The notes below the pieces were generated by a model, which did not search any database, was not told the DNA's origin, and saw only the letters and a list, made by a program, of their open reading frames with translations. A DNA stretch of 64,000 nt from Piscinibacter sp. HJYY11 (lineage in GTDB: Bacteria; Pseudomonadota; Gammaproteobacteria; Burkholderiales; Burkholderiaceae_C): positions 2,654,746 through 2,718,745 of the forward strand of contig NZ_JAERQZ010000001.1 in assembly GCF_016735515.1 (NCBI RefSeq), in the 5' to 3' direction. Positions 13,289 to 22,445 of this stretch are shown one piece after another. The translations under genes were made by a program, and so were the position numbers. Positions within the stretch are counted from its first letter, which is position 1; every line of letters starts with the position of its first letter.

Positions 13289-13371
13289 CGAAAGCCTCAT
13301 CGCTGTCATCACGGTAAGGCTCCTGCTCAGGGAGGAAAAGCAGGGGACGACAACCTTGCAGCTATCATCCG
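13258..13371 (-). ncRNA. Candidate small RNA or attenuated leader upstream of hemJ
   Basis: Read on the minus strand, this non-coding interval has three signs of a short transcript. An extended -10-like TGATAAAGT lies at 13386-13378. A hairpin CCTGCT/AGCAGG (13344-13339 with 13327-13322) displays TTTCCTCCCTG in its loop, which contains an anti-Shine-Dalgarno CCTCC. A strong intrinsic terminator follows at 13288-13260. The predicted RNA of about 110 nt ends before hemJ, so it is either an independent sRNA or a leader controlling read-through into hemJ. No known RNA family was recognised; the promoter assignment is weak. Confidence 0.35.
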
Positions 13372-13473
13372 AAAGCGACTTTATCAGATGAACACCGCGT
13401 GCGCCCAGTGGAGCGACACCGTGAAAACGCGCAAGTGCGAACTACGCCTCGAGCCGCACATCTGACCATTTAG

Positions 13474-14499
<1,026 letters not shown>

Positions 14500-14516
14500 C
14501 CACCCGGCGGGCCTCG

Positions 14517-15626
14517 ATGCGCATCTTCCACGTCACGGCCGAGCAATTCACCGAGCTGCCCGAGCTGCCGGAGCAGATGCCGGCCACCGGCTACCTGTGG
14601 ATCGGCAGCGCACGCCGCGAGTTCGAGGTCACCACCGCCGCTCTGCAGACGGCGCTGCAGCGGCTCACGGGCGCGCAACTCGTCGACCTGCACGTCTCCG
14701 ACCTGCTGAACAACCAGCTGCCGTCGCACTTCGACTACACCTCGGCCTACGACCTGCTCGTCTTCAGGCGACTGGCCGCCGGCAGCGGCAGCTCAGGCCT
14801 CTTCCTCGACGACGCACAGGGCACGCTGTCCACCGCCAAGCGCGCGCTGGAAGCGATCGACACGAGCCCGGTCGGCTTCGCGATCTTCGACCGCCTGCTC
14901 CTCACGGTGCACCCGACCGACTGCCCGGTGCGCGACTTCTTCGCGACACGCCTGCCGCAGATGATTCAAAACGCCGAGCAGCGCACAGGCGCCCCGTCGC
15001 GCCTGCCGCCCAGCCCGGACGACCTGATGCTGCGCATGGTCAACCACATGGTCGACAGCTACCTGGAGCTGCGGCGCCTGCTGACCAAGCAGCTGGGCTA
15101 CCTGCAGCAGGAGCTCTTCAACCCGCGCAGCCATTTCGACAGCTGGCAGGTGCTGCTCGACTCGCGCAACGCGCTGCACTTGCTGGAGGACACCTGCGAA
15201 GACCAGCGCAGCGCCATCGTCGAGTGGATCGATGCGCTCGACGAGTGGCCGACCGAGCACGATCCGCAGACGATGCGCGAGCGCGAACTGCTGCGCCTGC
15301 GCTCGCGCGACGTGCTCGAGCACATCGAGCGTGTGCTGAGCCACGTGCGGCGGCTGGAGTCGTCGGCCGAGACGGCGGTGCAGATGCACTTCTCGGCGCA
15401 GAGCAATCGCACCAACGACATCATGCGCACGCTCACCGTGCTGACCGCCATCTTCATGCCGTTGAACCTGATCACCGGCTTCTTCGGCATGAATTTCGAC
15501 GGCCTGCCGCTGATCCACGCGCCGACGGGCGTGTGGGTGGCGACGATCACGATGGTGATCGTGGGGGTGGGACTGGGGCTCTTCTTCTGGCGCAAGCGCT
15601 ACCTGAGCACGTCCCACAAACGCTGA
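14517..15626 (+). CDS. CorA-family divalent cation transporter
   Basis: 369 residues. A long soluble, helical N-terminal domain is followed by two C-terminal membrane helices; the first ends in the family signature GMN (FFGMNFDG), and the second is followed by a basic tail (FWRKRYLSTSHKR). CorA proteins are pentameric channels for Mg2+, Co2+ or Ni2+. The gene is close behind hemB and converges with ybeY three bases away. Ion preference is not readable. Confidence 0.88.
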   Translation: MRIFHVTAEQFTELPELPEQMPATGYLWIGSARREFEVTTAALQTALQRLTGAQLVDLHVSDLLNNQLPSHFDYTSAYDLLVFRRLAAGSGSSGLFLDDAQGTLSTAKRALEAIDTSPVGFAIFDRLLLTVHPTDCPVRDFFATRLPQMIQNAEQRTGAPSRLPPSPDDLMLRMVNHMVDSYLELRRLLTKQLGYLQQELFNPRSHFDSWQVLLDSRNALHLLEDTCEDQRSAIVEWIDALDEWPTEHDPQTMRERELLRLRSRDVLEHIERVLSHVRRLESSAETAVQMHFSAQSNRTNDIMRTLTVLTAIFMPLNLITGFFGMNFDGLPLIHAPTGVWVATITMVIVGVGLGLFFWRKRYLSTSHKR

Positions 15627-15629
15627 AGT

Positions 15630-16073
15630 TCAGCGGGCGTAGGGATCGTCGTAGCCGAGTCCGGCCAGGATCTCCGTTTCCAGAGCCTCCATCTCGCGCG
15701 CCTCGTCGTCGTCCTCGTGGTCATGCCCCTGCGCATGCAAGGTGCCATGTACGAGCAGGTGGGCGTAGTGCGCTTCCAGCGTGATCTGCTGCTGCTTCGC
15801 TTCCGCCGCGATCACCGGCGCGCACAGGATCAGGTCGGCCTGCACGACGGGCTCGTGCGCGTAGTCGAAGGTCAGCACATTGGTTGCGTAGTCCTTGCCG
15901 CGGAAGTCGCGGTTGAGCGACTGGCCCTCCTCGGCACCGACGATGCGCACCGTGATCTCCCCCGGCGCCTCCAGCGCCGCGCGGATCCAGCGTGCCACCT
16001 TGTGGCGCGGCAAGTGCGCGCGGTGCGAGGCATCGGCAAACTGCAACGACAGCGTGAGCTCCGGCCGGGCCAT
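15630..16073 (-). CDS. ybeY: Endoribonuclease YbeY
   Basis: 147 residues from ATG 16073. The zinc-binding signature is visible as [11 protein letters not shown] near the C-terminus. YbeY is a metal-dependent endoribonuclease acting in 16S rRNA 3'-end maturation and ribosome quality control. The start overlaps the stop of phoH/ybeZ (ATGA), giving the conserved ybeZ-ybeY pair. The usual ybeX (corC) partner is not next to it; the neighbouring gene is an unrelated convergent corA. Confidence 0.94.
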   Translation of the reverse strand: MARPELTLSLQFADASHRAHLPRHKVARWIRAALEAPGEITVRIVGAEEGQSLNRDFRGKDYATNVLTFDYAHEPVVQADLILCAPVIAAEAKQQQITLEAHYAHLLVHGTLHAQGHDHEDDDEAREMEALETEILAGLGYDDPYAR

Positions 16074-17071
16074 CAGCTGCGCTCCGTCGGCGCAGCGTCG
16101 TAGGCCTCGACGATGCGGGCCACCAGCGGATGTCGCACCACGTCGGCCGCGGTGAAGCGTGTCATCGCGATGCCGTTCACACGCCGCAGCACCCGCTCGG
16201 CGTCGACCAGGCCGCTGTCGGTGCCCTTGGGCAGGTCGATCTGGCTCACGTCGCCGGTCACCACGCACTTGCTGCCGAAGCCGATGCGCGTGAGGAACAT
16301 CTTCATCTGCTCACGCGTGGTGTTCTGCGCCTCGTCGAGGATCACGAACGCATGGTTGAGCGTGCGCCCGCGCATGAAGGCGAGCGGCGCGATCTCGATG
16401 TTGCCCTTCTCGAAGGCCTTGCCCACCCGCTCGAAGCCCATCAGGTCGTACAGCGCGTCGTAGAGCGGGCGCAGGTAGGGGTCGACCTTCTGCGCCAGGT
16501 CGCCGGGCAGGAAGCCCAGGCGCTCCCCGGCCTCGACCGCCGGGCGCGTGAGGATGATGCGCTGCACCGCGCTGCGCTCCAGCGCGTCGACCGCACAGGC
16601 CACCGCCAGGAAGGTCTTGCCCGTGCCCGCGGGGCCGATGCCGAAGGTGATGTCGTGGTGGCGGATGTTGGTGAGGTAGAGGTGCTGGTTGGGCGTGCGG
16701 CCCGACAGGTCGGCGCGGCGCGTGCGCAGCACGACGTCCTCGCCGTCGCCCTCGGCGTCATCTACCCGGCCGGGCTCACGCGCCGCAACGGCGCGCTTGC
16801 GCCCGCGCGGCACGTCGGCCAGCGCCTCCACCAGCGCCAGCTGGAAAGCCTCCCCGGAAATCGGCTTGCGCGCCCGGTCGTACAGCGTCTGCAGCAGGGC
16901 CACGGCACGCTCGGCATCGGCCTTGGCCCCCTCGATGCGGAAGGACTCGTTGCGGCGCGAGATGCTCACATCGAAGGCCGACTCGATGCTGCGCAGGTGC
17001 TCGTCGAGGCTGCCGCACAGGTGGGCGAGCCGGATGTTGTCGAGCGGAATGAAGGCGTGGCGAAGGATCAA
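16073..17071 (-). CDS. ybeZ: PhoH-like ATPase (YbeZ)
   Basis: 332 residues. The P-loop GPAGTGKT and the Walker B-like ILDEAQNTT are clear, as is [10 protein letters not shown]. PhoH-like proteins are RNA-associated ATPases working with YbeY. The start is chosen as TTG 17071: it is preceded by AGAGG at a 7-base spacing and gives the expected N-terminus ([12 protein letters not shown]). No ATG or GTG lies at a better place, and the frame stays open upstream to 17158. The stop overlaps the ybeY start. Confidence 0.93.
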   Translation of the reverse strand: MILRHAFIPLDNIRLAHLCGSLDEHLRSIESAFDVSISRRNESFRIEGAKADAERAVALLQTLYDRARKPISGEAFQLALVEALADVPRGRKRAVAAREPGRVDDAEGDGEDVVLRTRRADLSGRTPNQHLYLTNIRHHDITFGIGPAGTGKTFLAVACAVDALERSAVQRIILTRPAVEAGERLGFLPGDLAQKVDPYLRPLYDALYDLMGFERVGKAFEKGNIEIAPLAFMRGRTLNHAFVILDEAQNTTREQMKMFLTRIGFGSKCVVTGDVSQIDLPKGTDSGLVDAERVLRRVNGIAMTRFTAADVVRHPLVARIVEAYDAAPTERS

Positions 17072-17156
17072 GCGTGAACCTCTGGGCAAAACGCGATTGT
17101 CGCCCCGCCCGCCGCGCCTGCTTCGTGCAGGGGCACCTCCTGCACAATCGGCGCCC

Positions 17157-19046
17157 ATGCGAGCCCGCCTCCGTTCCTACCCTGTATCGGCCTGGTTGAG
17201 GCCTCTTTCGTGGATGAGCCTGCTGGTGCTGTGGATGCTGGTCCTGGCGCCGTGGCAGGCGCTCGCAGCACCGGCCGACGGCAAGGTGATCCTGCTGCAG
17301 CAGGCGGTGACCGCCCCCGGGGCGGGCGACCAATTCCCGGTGGCGACATCGACCGCGCCCGTCACGCTGCCCGACCACTGGTGGCGCAGCCGCCCGCGCG
17401 AGGACGGCCCGGTCTGGTACCGGCTGCGCTTCGACGCGGCGGAAGCCGCCGGCAGCACCGAGCACCTGATGGCGGCCTACATCGAGCGGGTGTGCAGCAA
17501 CGCGGAGGTGCGGCTCAACGGCTACCTCGTGCACAGCGGCGACATGCGCGAGCCCATCACGCGCAACTGCCTCTATCCGCAGCTGGTGCCGCTGCCCGCC
17601 GGTCTGCTGAAAGCCGAGGGCAACACCCTCGACATCAAGGTGCAGGGCTATGCCTTGCAGAAGGTCTCGTCGCGCCAGCGCGCCGGCGGCCTGTCGGCTG
17701 TCAAGATCGGCCCGCAGGCCCGGCTCGCCGAGGAACATGCGTCGCAGACCTTCTGGAACGTCACCGCCGTGCAGATGCTCGCGGTGGCGACCACGGTGCT
17801 GGCGGTGTTCCTGCTGTACCTGCGGGCGACCAACCACAAGGAAGCGCACCTCGGCTACCTCGGCTTCCTCATCCTCGCCTGGAACGTGCTCGGGCTGCGC
17901 AGCTGGTGGACCGACATCCCGCTCGACACCTACACCGTCGAGTTGCTGGCCTGCGTGGGCTTTGCCATCGTGACGGCACTCACGGTGCAATTCCTGCTGA
18001 GCTACAGCGCATTGCGCTCGCGCATGATCGAAGCGGGCCTGCTGGCGCAGTGCCTGATGGTGCCGCTCACGCTGGCGCTGGCCGGGCCGCAGCGCCTCTT
18101 CAACCTCAGCAGCGCCTGGTACCTGCTGATGGTGCTGGAGGTGCTGGCGAAGATGGTGCTCTACCTCTACACCGAGCGGCGCGCACGGCGGCGCACCTTC
18201 TGGCCGATGGCCGCAATGATGGCGGGCCTGGTGCTGCTGGTGGGGATGGACCGCGCCTCGCAGTTCGACTGGATGCCGCGCGTGAACCTGCTCAACTACG
18301 CGCTGCCGGTGATCTTCTTCGCCATCGCCGCGAGGCAGATCAAGGTCTTCGGCATGGCGCTTCGCTCGGCCGAGGCGGCGCGCAACTCGCTCGACCGCCG
18401 CATCGCCGAAGCCACCGCCGAAATGGAGCGCAACTACGTGCAGATGGCCGAGCTGCGCGTCGAGCAGGTGACCGAGAAGGAACGCAAGCGCATCGCCGGC
18501 GACCTGCACGATGACCTGGGCGCCAAGCTGCTCACCATCGTGCACACCAGCGAGTCGGAGCGCATCTCGTCGCTCGCCCGCGAAGCCTTGGAAGAAATGC
18601 GCCTGTCGGTGCGCGGGCTGACGGGCAAGCCGCTGCCGGTGGCCGACGCCCTCGCCGATTGGCGTGCCGAAACCGTGTCACGCCTGGGGCAGGCGGGCAT
18701 CGAGGTCGACTGGCGCAGCCCCAGCGAAGACGTGACGCAGCTGCTGTCGGCCCGTGCCTTCGTGCAGACCACGCGCATCCTGCGCGAGGCGGTCAGCAAC
18801 GTCATCAAGCACAGCGGGGCCTCGCACTGCAAGGTGCGCTGCACCCTGGGCCAGCAGGACTTCGTGCTGGTCGTGCAGGACAACGGCAAGGGCATCCCGA
18901 TGGAGCTCGATGGCAAGCTCGACCGCGGCCACGGCATGGCCAGCATGAAGCACCGGGCCAAGCAGATGCAGGGGCAGTGCCTGGTGGAGTCGGGCCCCGG
19001 CTACGGAACCGTGATCCGGCTCACGCTTCCCCTGGGTACGGCCTGA
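17157..19046 (+). CDS. 7TM (DISM-type) sensor histidine kinase, NarL/DesK class
   Basis: 629 residues from ATG 17157. A first membrane segment or signal (about 17-38) precedes a periplasmic beta-rich domain (about 40-195), then seven hydrophobic segments (about 200-400), matching the 7TMR-DISM receptor layout. A coiled linker leads to a HisKA_3 dimerisation domain with the phosphorylated histidine in DLHDDLG (H451). A HATPase domain follows (N-box REAVSNVIKHSG, then DNGKGIP and GHGMASM). It autophosphorylates and very likely signals to the LuxR-type regulator at 19126. The periplasmic ligand, possibly a carbohydrate as in other DISM receptors, is unknown. Confidence 0.88.
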   Translation: MRARLRSYPVSAWLRPLSWMSLLVLWMLVLAPWQALAAPADGKVILLQQAVTAPGAGDQFPVATSTAPVTLPDHWWRSRPREDGPVWYRLRFDAAEAAGSTEHLMAAYIERVCSNAEVRLNGYLVHSGDMREPITRNCLYPQLVPLPAGLLKAEGNTLDIKVQGYALQKVSSRQRAGGLSAVKIGPQARLAEEHASQTFWNVTAVQMLAVATTVLAVFLLYLRATNHKEAHLGYLGFLILAWNVLGLRSWWTDIPLDTYTVELLACVGFAIVTALTVQFLLSYSALRSRMIEAGLLAQCLMVPLTLALAGPQRLFNLSSAWYLLMVLEVLAKMVLYLYTERRARRRTFWPMAAMMAGLVLLVGMDRASQFDWMPRVNLLNYALPVIFFAIAARQIKVFGMALRSAEAARNSLDRRIAEATAEMERNYVQMAELRVEQVTEKERKRIAGDLHDDLGAKLLTIVHTSESERISSLAREALEEMRLSVRGLTGKPLPVADALADWRAETVSRLGQAGIEVDWRSPSEDVTQLLSARAFVQTTRILREAVSNVIKHSGASHCKVRCTLGQQDFVLVVQDNGKGIPMELDGKLDRGHGMASMKHRAKQMQGQCLVESGPGYGTVIRLTLPLGTA

Positions 19047-19125
19047 GATTGGGCCCCGCCAGACGGTTTGCCGAGCCGCTGGACTGTTAGGATGCACTTC
19101 GGTTTTCACCCTGCGAGTCGCTGCC

Positions 19126-19779
19126 ATGAACAAGATCCTGTTGTTGGAAGACCTTCCCGAAATCCGCAGCTGGCTCAAGGCGCTGGCCTTGCAGGTGTTT
19201 CCACAGGCGCAGGTCTTCGAGGCGGCCCGCGTGCACGACGCGCTGGCGCTCATCACCGCCGAGCGCTTCGAGATCGCGATGATCGACCTTGGCCTCCCCG
19301 ATGGCAGCGGCGTCGACGTCGTGGCGGCGCTGCAAAAGGCGCAGCCGGAAGCCCAGTCGGTCGTGGTCACCATCCATGACGACGACGACCACCTTTTCCC
19401 GGCCCTGCAGGCCGGCGCCTTCGGCTACCTGCTCAAGGAGCAGCCGCGCGAGCACTTCGTCGAGCAGCTGCAGCGCATCAGCCAGGGCGAGCCGCCGCTG
19501 TCGCCGTCGATCGCCCGCCGCGTGATCGCCTATTTCGCCGCGCAGAACAAGCCGCAGGAGCGCCCGCAGAACCTGCCCCACGTGCAGCTCACCGACCGTG
19601 AGAACGAGGTGCTGCTGTGGGTGGCCAAGGGCTTCACGCTGCCCGAGATCGGCGTGCAGCTGAACCTGTCGCGCCACACCATCGCCGATTACGTGAAGCA
19701 GATCTACCGCAAGCTCAATGTGAGCTCGCGCGCCGAAGCGGCCCTTGAGGCGCAGCGCCTCGGCCTCTTCCGTCGCTGA
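19126..19779 (+). CDS. LuxR/NarL-family response regulator
   Basis: 217 residues. The receiver domain has acidic residues near the N-terminus (LLEDLPE), the phospho-acceptor D54 in MIDLGLPDG and a conserved lysine in LLKEQ. A C-terminal LuxR-type helix-turn-helix follows ([28 protein letters not shown]). It is the partner of the 7TM kinase 79 bases upstream and a probable DNA-binding transcription factor. Targets unknown. It ends 11 bases before ruvA. Confidence 0.9.
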   Translation: MNKILLLEDLPEIRSWLKALALQVFPQAQVFEAARVHDALALITAERFEIAMIDLGLPDGSGVDVVAALQKAQPEAQSVVVTIHDDDDHLFPALQAGAFGYLLKEQPREHFVEQLQRISQGEPPLSPSIARRVIAYFAAQNKPQERPQNLPHVQLTDRENEVLLWVAKGFTLPEIGVQLNLSRHTIADYVKQIYRKLNVSSRAEAALEAQRLGLFRR

Positions 19780-19790
19780 GCGCGCGATCG

Positions 19791-20363
19791 ATGATCGGTC
19801 GCCTCACCGGGCTGCTCGCAGAAAAGAACCCGCCTCAACTGCTCGTGGACGTGGGCGGCGTCGGCTACGAAGTCGACGTGCCCATGAGCACGTTCTACAA
19901 CCTTCCCGGCTTGGGCGAGCGTGTCTCCCTGCTCACCCACTTCGTCGTGCGCGAGGACGCGCAGGTGCTGTTCGGCTTCCTCACCGCCGAGGAGCGCGCC
20001 ACTTTCCGCCAGCTCGTGAAGATCTCGGGCATCGGGCCGCGCACGGCCTTGTCCATCCTCTCCGGCCTGAGCGTGGCCGAGCTGGCCCAGGCCGTGTCGC
20101 TGCAGGAAAGCGGCCGCCTCATCAAGGTGCCTGGCATCGGCAAGAAGACCGCCGAGCGCCTGCTGCTCGAGCTCAAGGGCAAGCTCGGCCCCGACCTCGC
20201 CCTGCCCACCAGCGTGGCCAACGATGCGCAGGCCGACATCCTGCAGGCCCTCGTGGCCCTGGGCTACAGCGACCGCGAAGCGGCGCTCGCGCTGAAGAAC
20301 CTGCCGGCCGACGTGGGGGTGAGCGAAGGCATCAAGCTTGCGTTGAAAGCTTTGGCCAAATAG
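19791..20363 (+). CDS. ruvA: Holliday junction branch migration protein RuvA
   Basis: 190 residues, normal length. The OB-fold N-terminus (MIGRLTGLL...[15 protein letters not shown]) is followed by helix-hairpin-helix segments ([17 protein letters not shown] and [20 protein letters not shown]) and a C-terminal domain III that contacts RuvB. RuvA tetramers bind four-way junctions. ruvB, normally next to it, is 4.8 kb away on the same strand beyond a copper module. Confidence 0.96.
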   Translation: MIGRLTGLLAEKNPPQLLVDVGGVGYEVDVPMSTFYNLPGLGERVSLLTHFVVREDAQVLFGFLTAEERATFRQLVKISGIGPRTALSILSGLSVAELAQAVSLQESGRLIKVPGIGKKTAERLLLELKGKLGPDLALPTSVANDAQADILQALVALGYSDREAALALKNLPADVGVSEGIKLALKALAK

Positions 20364-20499
20364 CCAGACGCCAAAACCGCACCAGCGCGCAAACAATGCT
20401 TACAACTTGCACTGGGTCGCGGGGTGAGCACTTCAAATGCCCGCGTCAAGGTCAGGGTCGCCGAATAAAATTCGCCGGCTTTTGGCAGCGCCGCTGTTC

Positions 20500-20991
20500 A
20501 TGTCCGACCTGATCAACCCTCGTCTCTTCGCTCGCGTCGAACGCTCACTGCGCAAGCGGCTGAACGTCAACGTGACGCCGCACCTGAAGCGTTGCGCTGC
20601 ACACGCGAAAAGCGAAGACGACTTCATGGCCGCCGCGGCCCGCATGTTGATCAACCAGCAGGAGCGGCAGGAGTGGCTGGCCTCGTGGGCGTCGCGCCGC
20701 CACAACGAAAGCGACGACACCACGCCCGCCGAGCTGGACACCACCACCCCCGCCTCGCTCGATGCCCCGCTTCAGCGCACCTTCCGCATCACGCCCCAGC
20801 AGCGCGAGCGGGTGCGCGAGGCGTTGGCCAACGAACTCGGCCCCATCGCCGATCTGTTGCTCGACAACGAAGCCCAGCGCGCCGACTCCGTGACCGAATT
20901 GCTGCAACGCCTGGAGTCGCACCTGGAAAGCGACGAGCAGCGCGCCCGTTTCCGCCAGTCCACGCTATCGTCCCGTTCGCACGACGCCTGA
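20500..20991 (+). CDS. Hypothetical protein
   Basis: 163 residues from ATG 20500; the frame is open to an upstream ATG at 20437, but the later start gives the more natural MSDLINPRLF N-terminus. The protein is charged and mostly helical, with no membrane segment. Its middle is a low-complexity Thr/Asp/Pro stretch (DDTTPAELDTTTPASLD) separating two helical parts. No domain recognised. It lies between ruvA and the DUF3365 gene. Confidence 0.6.
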   Translation: MSDLINPRLFARVERSLRKRLNVNVTPHLKRCAAHAKSEDDFMAAAARMLINQQERQEWLASWASRRHNESDDTTPAELDTTTPASLDAPLQRTFRITPQQRERVREALANELGPIADLLLDNEAQRADSVTELLQRLESHLESDEQRARFRQSTLSSRSHDA

Positions 20992-21078
20992 GTCGTGCTC
21001 CCCGGCAGTTGGTTGTGAAGCGCATGCGGTGCCCACCGCGGCGGAGACTCGAATTCGTTTGACTTTCCGAGACCTTCC

Positions 21079-21951
21079 ATGAACCTGAAGCTCAGATTCA
21101 ACCTGGTGTTCACGCTGCTGTTCGTGATCGCGCTTGCCGTGGCCGGCGGCACGGTGTACCGGCTGGTGCAGGCCAATGCGAGCGCCGAAGTGGTGCGCGA
21201 CGCACAGCGCCTGATGGACGTGGCGGTCGCGGTGCGCGGCTACACCGTCGACAACATCAAGCCCCATCTCGACCCGCTGCTCGACCGCCATTTCCTGCCC
21301 GAGACGGTGCCGGCATTCGCGGCCACCGAAACGCTGTCGCGCCTGGCGGCCAAGCAGCCTGGCTACAGCTACAAGGAAGCCACGCTCAACCCGACCAACC
21401 CGCGCGACAAGCCCACCGACTGGGAGCGCCAGATCGTCGACCGCTTCCGTGCCGACACCAAGACCACCGAGCTGTCGGGCGAGGTCGAGACGGGCAGGGG
21501 CGACCTCTTCTACGTCGCCCGCCCGATCCGCATCACCAACCCGGCCTGCCTGGCCTGCCACAGCACGCCGGCCGCCGCACCGCCCAGCCTCATCGCCCGC
21601 TATGGCGACAAGTCGGGCTTCGGCTGGCAACTCAACGAAGTCGTCGGCGCGCAGATCGTCGCGGTGCCCACCGCCCTGCCGCGCGAAAAGGCCCAGCAGC
21701 TCTTCGCCACCTTCACCGGCTCGCTGGTCGCGGTGTTCGTGGCGCTCTTCCTGGTGCTGAACTGGCTGCTGCAGCGGCTGGTGGTGACACCGGTGCGCGA
21801 GGTGGCCATGGCCGCCCGCCGCGTGAGCCAGGGCGACCTGTCGCTGGCCGAGTTCAGCGAAGAGCGCGCCGACGAGATCGGCACGCTGCAGAAGTCGTTC
21901 AACCGCATGCGCCGCAGCCTCGTCAAAGCGATGGGCATGCTCCGGAACTGA
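21079..21951 (+). CDS. DUF3365 (Tll0287-like) haem-binding sensor protein with HAMP domain
   Basis: 290 residues: an N-terminal membrane helix (about 7-27), an extracytoplasmic DUF3365 domain with a c-type haem motif CLACH around residue 157, a second membrane helix (about 212-233), and a HAMP domain at the C-terminus (RLVVTPVREVAMAARRVSQGDLS...). The protein ends soon after HAMP, so no kinase, cyclase or methyl-accepting domain is attached. It probably senses redox state or a gas through haem and acts through a separate partner. It converges with the PCu(A)C gene directly at its 3' end. Confidence 0.8.
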   Translation: MNLKLRFNLVFTLLFVIALAVAGGTVYRLVQANASAEVVRDAQRLMDVAVAVRGYTVDNIKPHLDPLLDRHFLPETVPAFAATETLSRLAAKQPGYSYKEATLNPTNPRDKPTDWERQIVDRFRADTKTTELSGEVETGRGDLFYVARPIRITNPACLACHSTPAAAPPSLIARYGDKSGFGWQLNEVVGAQIVAVPTALPREKAQQLFATFTGSLVAVFVALFLVLNWLLQRLVVTPVREVAMAARRVSQGDLSLAEFSEERADEIGTLQKSFNRMRRSLVKAMGMLRN

Positions 21952-22419
21952 TCAGTGCTTCATGTCGTGGGAGGCGCCGGGGCCTTCCACGTTGACCGTT
22001 ACCGTCACTTCACCGGCCTTCTCGAACTTGAGCTTGAGCGGGAATTTCTCGCCCTGCTTCAGCGGCGCCTTCAGGCCCATCAACATGATGTGCAGGCCAC
22101 CGGGCTTGAGCTCCACGGCCTTGCCGGCCGGCACCTCGACGGCCGACACCTCGCGCATGCGCATCACGTCGCCGTCCATCTTCATCTCGTGCAGCTCGAC
22201 GCTCCTGGAGACATCGGCGCTGGCCGAGACCAGCTTGTCGCCGGCCGCCCCGGCATTGCGGATGCTGAGGTAGGCGCCGCCGGCCGGCTGGCCCGGTGCG
22301 GTTGAACGGGCATAGGGGTGGCCGATCGTCAGCTTGCCGAGCTTGAACGAATGGGCCTGTGCGGCCCACGCGATGGCGCTCAGCGACAGCGCGGCGAGCA
22401 GGCGGTGAGGGATTTTCAT
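21952..22419 (-). CDS. Periplasmic copper chaperone PCu(A)C
   Basis: 155 residues from ATG 22419, which has a good ribosome-binding site (AAGGAG, 6 bases). A signal peptide of about 22 residues is followed by the PCu(A)C fold with the H(M)X10MX21HXM-type copper site (HEMKMDGDVMRM, then HIMLM). These proteins bind Cu(I) and deliver it to the CuA site of cytochrome oxidase. A histidine-rich C-terminal tail (SHDMKH) is present. It lies downstream of the TonB-dependent receptor and is probably co-transcribed with it. Confidence 0.9.
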   Translation of the reverse strand: MKIPHRLLAALSLSAIAWAAQAHSFKLGKLTIGHPYARSTAPGQPAGGAYLSIRNAGAAGDKLVSASADVSRSVELHEMKMDGDVMRMREVSAVEVPAGKAVELKPGGLHIMLMGLKAPLKQGEKFPLKLKFEKAGEVTVTVNVEGPGASHDMKH

Positions 22420-22445
22420 GTCGATCTCCTTGGGGTTCATCAGGT

